From Ectocarpus siliculosus (taxonomy: Eukaryota > Sar > Phaeophyceae > Ectocarpales > Ectocarpaceae), in NCBI GenBank assembly GCA_000310025.1, contig FN649728.1, positions 3,054,936-3,118,935 of the forward strand: 64,000 bases of DNA, given 5' to 3'. A program made the translations under genes and the position numbers. The notes beneath the pieces were generated by a model. It ran no database searches and was not told the origin of the DNA. It saw nothing but the letters and a program-made list of their open reading frames with translations. Each line of letters begins with the position of its first letter. Within the stretch, counting starts at the first letter, position 1. Of the stretch, positions 58,575 to 64,000 are shown piece by piece.

Positions 58575-59170
58575 AAAATTAGGATTGTGCCGCTGCAATC
58601 CCCCTCTGGCGTGCGCCCTCGGCCTGAGAGTTGGAGGTCTGCCTTTTTCACCGCTCCGCGAACGACAGCAGTCGAGAGCATGCCTGGTTGCCGCATGAGC
58701 GGGAAACTCGTGCAATCGCTGGGTGATGATTCGGTGGTGGTGGTGGCGATGTTTCTCCGCGTCCCCACGGGATGCTAACAAAAGCAGGAAATCGAAAGAA
58801 GAGATGAATTATGTAGCGATGAATCTTCCATGCTGCCACGTTGGCCAGGCACACGCCCATTGGTTCTTCGGGCCTTGTGTGTGTGTGTGTGGAATGTGGA
58901 AGACTGCTGCTTGCGCATATCCAATAGATGGTAATGTGATGTTGTTGCATCTCTGGGATTTGAAATCCGGCTGCCCCCATTCTCCAACCGTGGTATTTAT
59001 TCCTCATCAGGGGATGGATGGATTGCCCTTGGTGACCGCGAGCTCCACACCTACCCACCCGAATGCGATGCCTGGCGTTCATATGACAATTAACGTCAGT
59101 TCTGCTTGAATGTCGCGTTTGTGCTGCTTTATGGTACATCGGGGAGGGGATTCATTGCTTCTCGTCCTCG
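58575..59170. other. No gene supported
   Basis: Contains short G/T and (GT)n-like runs near 58875. Overlapping frames on both strands lack domains. Confidence 0.4.
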
Positions 59171-59171
59171 C

Positions 59172-59206
59172 TGCTGCTGCTGCTGCTGCTGCTGCTGTAG
59201 CTGCTG
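59172..59206 (+). repeat. CTG/CAG trinucleotide repeat
   Basis: About eight CTG units, then TAG and further CTG units; no supported gene around it. Confidence 0.85.
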
Positions 59207-59739
59207 CGGCGCGCCCGCCGCCTGCCGTTATATATGCTATGTGAATGATTTGATGCTCGGGCATTGGTTGACGGGGGTACTCATCTGCAGGTAGGTTTAC
59301 GCTAGGGTTGGAAGCAAGCGAGGCAGCCCTCAGCCCTCGCGTGCCGGTCCGCAGATATAATATATGCACATGTACCGCCAAAGTCCACGATAGCCGTATC
59401 CTCCATTTACAGCAGTAGCATGTGGTAGCCGTCCATACGCGTGTCTATCAATCAACAGCAGTACAGCAGTCGCGGTCGCGGTTTTGCATCGCCGCTATAC
59501 CGGATCATTGGCGGTTGTTCTTGTGTACTTCGTAGTGAGTAAGTTAACAATGTACCGAGGTGAAACTACTGTGCCACGAGATTTTTTTTTTGTTCTGTCT
59601 TGACTTCAAATCAGCGCTCACAGCACTATTCAGTGTGGTTTCTTCCGAACCCGTGCTCACACAGAAGAGCTCCTCTCTACCCTCCCCTCCTGCGGTTTGC
59701 CTTCGATTTTTTAATGCCAGAAGAGTTTAGCACTCTCTT

Positions 59740-59935
59740 CCCTCTGTGTACACAAAAGAACTAGCGCCATCCACTAGGCCAGCAGCGGAAGCGAGGGAGA
59801 AACTCACTTTGCAAGAAAAGCTCCCTTACGCCGGGATTCGATCCCCTGACCTGACTGACCTTTGGAAGGTTTCGAGGATACCAACTAGACCACCGCGGCG
59901 AGCGGTTTGTACAACCGCTATTATTATTCAGGGCT
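59740..59935 (-). mobile_element. tRNA-derived SINE, second copy
   Basis: On the minus strand: A-box-like TGGTCTAGTTGG, then GATCGAATCCC as B box, preceded by GCTCGCCGCGG. The tRNA-like head resembles that at 11490-11640 (shared GGTGGTCTAGT.GGTA.CCT.GAAACC). The anticodon arm is imperfect and the acceptor stem does not close, so a functional tRNA is unlikely. The unrelated tail continues to about 59740. Confidence 0.6.
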
Positions 59936-59939
59936 CCCC

Positions 59940-60920
59940 TTAACAGGGGACAAACCACTTGACCGCTTGCCCGGGACTGTGACTGCTGTGTCCTTCAACA
60001 ACGCGGAGCGAGCCGGTCTTTCGTCTGTGATGAAGGGTCCCGCAAGTGTGTGTGTTTTCAAGAACGAAATATTCGTCAAAGAAACAGTAACTAAAATTAG
60101 ACGGAAATGTGGTGTTTGTCTAGTCTAGAGCGCCACAGCAGTCGATGGAGAGTTACGAGCTCTCTACTCTTGCGACGAGCAAGTTGTCCTCATGTAGAGC
60201 AACGACGATGAAAGCGGGGCACGTGTAGAATCACGTGGACAGTCGGACACGTCTGGTGGAACCAGAGACAGAGGTACTGAAAGGAAGTGAGCTGAGAGGG
60301 GCGAGGGCGGACAGAGCCGTCGGCCATCAAGATCATGAACCGAAGTTCCTCCTCACTGATGACAATGACGTCACTGATGACAATGACGTGGATGCGTCCA
60401 GTCGGAGGAGAATTACTCTGGGTATATCTCGAATGGGTAGTCTTTCTGTGTGTGTTTTTATTATTCCTTGATTCTCCGGCTGACTTATGGACGTTACAGA
60501 CAGACACGAAAGGAGGCGTGTTGGTTCAGGAGACACAAGTCCCACAGAAAAAAAAAATAATAATATTTGTAGTTCTAGAGGAGAACATCCATATCGCTCA
60601 GCGAGCCAGTACATTTTACCATCCGTGCGAAGGGATCTTTACTTCTAAATTTACTGTCTCCTCATTGGTTGGAGATGCGCGTGCGCGCGCTCCCTCGGTG
60701 AACCTCTTTTTGGTTCTATTCACAAAGCTCTCCTGGGGTGGGGAAACCCCGGCGCTGTAGCTAGCTACATTTCTCCGCACGCCGCGCACGAGGTGCGCGT
60801 GCTGTGAAGGACGGACAGGGCGGCCGTGCTACCTTATCGACACGTAGCCTCTAGAGGGAGGCATTGCATAGCGTGGCTTCCACCGTTGGCCACCACAGCA
60901 GCGGTCAGTCGTTGATGCAA
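59940..60920. other. No gene supported
   Basis: Includes a short direct repeat ACTGATGACAATGACGT (60355 and 60372). The region 60700-60920 may be the promoter of the plus-strand gene that follows. Confidence 0.4.
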
Positions 60921-60933
60921 GGAGGTGAGCGGC

Positions 60934-61687
60934 ATGCTGCCGAGCACGGGCTCTGCTGGCGGCGCGCATCATGATGCTGATCATGATGCAGGCGCGGATG
61001 ACTGCGTGGATGGTGCGGCTGGTCGCCAGCACAAGCCGTTGTCGCACCCCTTGCCCGCAGCCCCATGCGCGAACACTGGAGAGAGTTCCAACTTCTTGCA
61101 GCAAAACCCTCCTCGAGAACGGACAGCGACCTCTTCCGGTAGCGAGCCGTCGGGCAATTCCCATCTGTCGGTCAGCGGCGCGCCTGGCGGTGTAGCCACC
61201 GTCGCGAACACATTTCCTTGCGACACTCCTGCGGCTATCGGAGAGGCTTGCAGAAGTGTGAGTGGACGTGAATCACCACCAGCGAAACGCCACGCGTCGC
61301 AAAGCCCATCATCCCGGGGGAGTTTGGGACGAGATGCAAGAAATTCATGCGAGGGCTTCGGGGCCGGTGAACGTCGCGGCAGGGTGCTGCACTCGTTCCT
61401 TGCTACAGCTGTGCAGATGTCCCAAGCATCGGAGGCCTTGGGGACGCCAGGGGAGCTATCAGGTGATGGTTTCGAATTCGCGGAACCACATACGCCCCTT
61501 TCGTCTGCCATTGGGGTACATACGGGACCGGGATACTGCTCTACCGGTACGCACGGGCCGAGTGCACCACTATAATACTACATTCGGAGGTAGAGGGAGT
61601 AGCGCAGCTAAACTATGAACGCTCACGCCAACTTGGAGCAATGTTGCCACCATGGCAGCGCCTAGCCAACGAAGTGCGGTGGCGACC

Positions 61688-61726
<39 letters not shown>

Positions 61727-62261
61727 ACAGCAACAGCTGTCAGCCGCCGGTTGCTTTGGAGGGGTATGGCCGCCGCCCCGGCCGCCGCCACGGCTTTTGA
61801 TGGCGCAGCAGGGCGCAGCTGGCGGGGCGGTGTTACAGCCGCAGCGGGATAGACGGGTACGTCAGCCACTTCCGCCGCTGCCGTTGCCTGTGCAGCAGAG
61901 GACGGCAGGTGGCATCGTCGGTGACGCCCTGAACGGCCATGGTTTACATCTGGTTTTGCAGCATGGCGCACCGCATGGCTCAGGGACAGGCGGTCATGAG
62001 GAGGAAGACGAGGGGGGGGGGGGGGGAGCAAAGGATGCCTCCAGCGGAAAGCCCGTCCCTGTCATCGTGCCTGCTAATGCTACGTTGGCGAAGCGCAGCT
62101 GGTGCTGTTCGAAAAGCAAGACAGTTACTTCGATTTGTCGTGGGTGTCTCAAACGATGGCATTGCCACGTCGACCATGGGCTGGTCGACCTTACCAAGGA
62201 TCGCTTCATTTGCTGCTTCTGCGATACGAAGACGAAGTCGGCATGTCTGTGTCACGCGTGA
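60934..62261 (+). CDS. Ser/Gly- and Gln-rich protein with a cysteine cluster
   Basis: Two open blocks. The first (60934-about 61550) begins MLPSTGSAGGAHHDADHDAG and is Ser/Gly/Pro-rich (TATSSGSEPSGNSHLSVSGA). The second (about 61585-62261) has a poly-Gln run of 16, Pro-rich linkers, an acidic/Gly run, then a dense Cys/His block: RSWCCSKSKT, CRGCLKRWHCHVDHG, FICCFCDTKTKSACLCHA. This looks like a zinc-binding domain of a type I do not recognise. The join between blocks is unresolved (candidate donor CTACCG|GTACGC near 61547). The second block ends at a TGA in 62261 or splices at GC|GTGAGT (62254), but that phase does not match the next exon at 62582. Confidence 0.5.
61686..61735 (+). repeat. 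CAG repeat encoding poly-Gln
   Basis: About 16 CAG/CAA units inside the second coding block. CAA interruptions suggest selection for Gln coding. Confidence 0.85.
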
Positions 62262-62581
62262 GTACCCAATATCGTTTTCCGCTGTTCAGTTTCTTTGTTC
62301 AATTGCAATTCTCTTTAATTATATGACCAAGAGTGATGTGCCAAATCGAGTTCTCGGATGCTTCTCGCACACGTGGGTGTCACCCGATTCGATGCCACCC
62401 ATGTGGTTTGTTTGAGAGGAATATGCAACAATATCTTGACTTCCACAGCGCTCGCGCAGCCTGGTAGGCTGTCACCTGTTTTCACCTAGTTACTCCGGGA
62501 ATGTTGCTGGTGATCTGTATCGACTCCAACTTTTCTGGTTGCTTGACCATCGGTGTTTGTTATGTCTTCACCCTCTCGCAG

Positions 62582-64000
62582 TGCGACCAAGACCGGAGCG
62601 TCCACAATACGACCTGCTCTCAGCGTGCGTGCTGTACGTATACTCATTTCCCCCCCCCTCTATTCTTCCCACCATCACATGCTTCGTACTCATACAGGTG
62701 CAAGAAGAACAAAGCTGATAAGCGAGCGGCATCCCAACGAGGTCAAGCCGGCCACATCCACGGGAGTAGCGTGTCCCGAGTGATTCACCGCCAGGCTCGA
62801 ACCAGCGCTTTCAAGCTCCGTCTGCCTCTCACGGTGGCGGCGCGCAACTCTAGAGATAGACAAAAGGCACTGTTTTCGGTCTCCACTACCGCCCGCGGCG
62901 ACCGTGTCATGGTCATCACCGACGTCACCGCCGAGCAACCTGGTGCGCCTGCAAGCTGCATCGTGAACTGCTGCGATAACCGATGCCACAAGTGAGTCGA
63001 TGTAGTAGTTGGGGGATGTCACGAAACAACAGTGCTTGTGTGGTGTTCGATACTCTTCCTTCTCACCGGCAAATCTCCGATCGAAACTACACGTTATTGT
63101 TGCAACCCAACGCTTGTATAACTCGTTTGGAAAAGAAAGACATTTGCAGGGCACAGGTAGGGGCCCGGCCGTTCTGCATTCTCATTTTATTTTTCGACAG
63201 TTGCTGCTCGCTAAATTTATCAGAAATTAATCGGCATATATATTTTTTTCTGACGATGCACTGTCACTTTCACGGTTGCTTTCGTTTGGTTTTGCAGTGT
63301 GCAAGCGGAACCCGAGCACGCGCCAAACGCCGAGCAGGTTGCAGCGGGCCAATGTGAGCACGCTGACGTCATTCTCGGAGATGGGACCACTCCGAAGGCG
63401 GATATTCCTGAAGCAGAGCCGGTTGTCTTTGGCAAGGATGGGGAAGGGATCGAAAGCGTTGGGGATGCAGCGATAACCCAGATGGTTTTGACTCATGGTT
63501 TTGACTCAGGGTAGCTTTGACACCATTCTAAGGATGGCAGCGACTGCAGAGGAGCATGGGGTGCCGCTGTTGATGCGCTTAGGCGAGACTCAGACGTATG
63601 TTGTGTACCATCCGGGTCATCGGTCTATTCCTGGCAGCTGGGCACACGTCGAGACGGATTTCCCGCAACCACCCGGGTCGAAGAAAGCGCCATCAACGAG
63701 AAGGCGGACCACTGAAAGGAAGCAGATCCAGTGCAAGGTGATAGTCTACTACTGCCGATGCATGACTATTTTTTATTCGGAGCTCTAGAGCGCTTCTGCT
63801 GTGTATGTTTTCCCGCCCCAACCTTGAAATTCGTTGTGCAAACCACGCCAGCAATATCGGTGCCTGTGTTGTCTAGCTCGGATGGTAAATATCGTGGTTT
63901 ACCTGACGTACAGTATTTTCCCCTGAGGATAGCTGGTCGGAAAGGCAAAGTAGCAGCGAATGATACTTTCGGTGCTTTCAAGATGGTGTACATCATAGCA
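62582..64000 (+). CDS. Cysteine-rich multi-exon gene running off the window
   Basis: Exons 62582-62628, 62698-62991, 63298-about 63737 and 63791 to beyond 64000 have GT-AG borders and matching phases (2, 2, 0). Pieces: CDQDRSVHNTTCSQRACKKN, SRVIHRQARTSAFKLRL, RVMVITDVTAEQPGAP, CIVNCCDNRCH, AEPEHAPNAEQVAAGQCEHA, SFDTILRMAATAEEHGVPLL, TYVVYHPGHRSIPG, then RFCCVCFPAPTLKFVV and GKYRGLPDVQYFPLRIAGRK to the window edge. A 13-bp tandem duplication at 63482-63507 shifts the frame inside the third exon. It may be the 3' part of the gene at 60934-62261, but the joining phase is off by one. Family unknown. Confidence 0.5.
63482..63507 (+). repeat. 13-bp tandem duplication in an exon
   Basis: ATGGTTTTGACTC occurs twice in a row. 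With both copies the upstream frame stops at 63514; with one copy it would run on into the frame that is open to the splice donor near 63737. Confidence 0.9.

Noticed and set aside
59819-59920. Functional tRNA-Trp gene (CCA-like loop)
   Set aside because: The anticodon stem has mismatches and the acceptor stem does not close.

Overview
The window reads as nuclear DNA of a eukaryote rich in transposable elements. Genes are split by GT-AG introns of 0.15-2.5 kb. There are CAG/CTG and CAA microsatellites, a CCCTAA telomere-type array, and no operon structure. The base composition, the recurrent CTACAGCAGTA-type motif and the mix of elements suggest a stramenopile, most likely a brown alga such as the Ectocarpus group. 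That assignment is inference; no marker gene settles it. All exon models come from reading splice sites and phases by eye.

Region by region. 1-4.5 kb: a decayed pogo/Tigger-type transposase. 4.6-6.4 kb: three diverged copies of a ~370-bp repeat. 6.4-12.4 kb: a foldback element, a GC-rich island, a LINE 3' fragment and a tRNA-like SINE. 12.5-20.9 kb (minus): a seven-exon coiled-coil gene whose splice phases chain without a break; a second foldback element carrying telomere-type repeats sits in its second intron. 21-31.8 kb: few genes, two small secreted-protein candidates and a non-autonomous hAT element. 31.9-34.1 kb: a Ty1/copia pol remnant with a possible 3' LTR.

36.3-57.3 kb is the most striking part. 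One Helitron coding sequence is cut into four pieces by three insertions: a ~1.1-kb hAT-like element, a gag-only LTR retrotransposon, and an 8.2-kb PIF/Harbinger element. The gag-only element's right LTR is itself split by a full-length Ty1/copia element. Removing each insertion with one target-site copy rejoins the Helitron reading frame at the junction, although other frameshifts in it remain. The copia LTRs are identical to each other, and so are the two LTRs of the gag-only element, so both insertions are young. The Harbinger element has an apparently intact transposase, a Myb/SANT-like partner and a third gene I do not recognise.

57.3-64 kb: a perfect 33-bp inverted repeat, a small membrane-protein candidate, another SINE, and glutamine- and cysteine-rich coding exons that run off the right edge. 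A 100-N assembly gap lies at 41331-41430.
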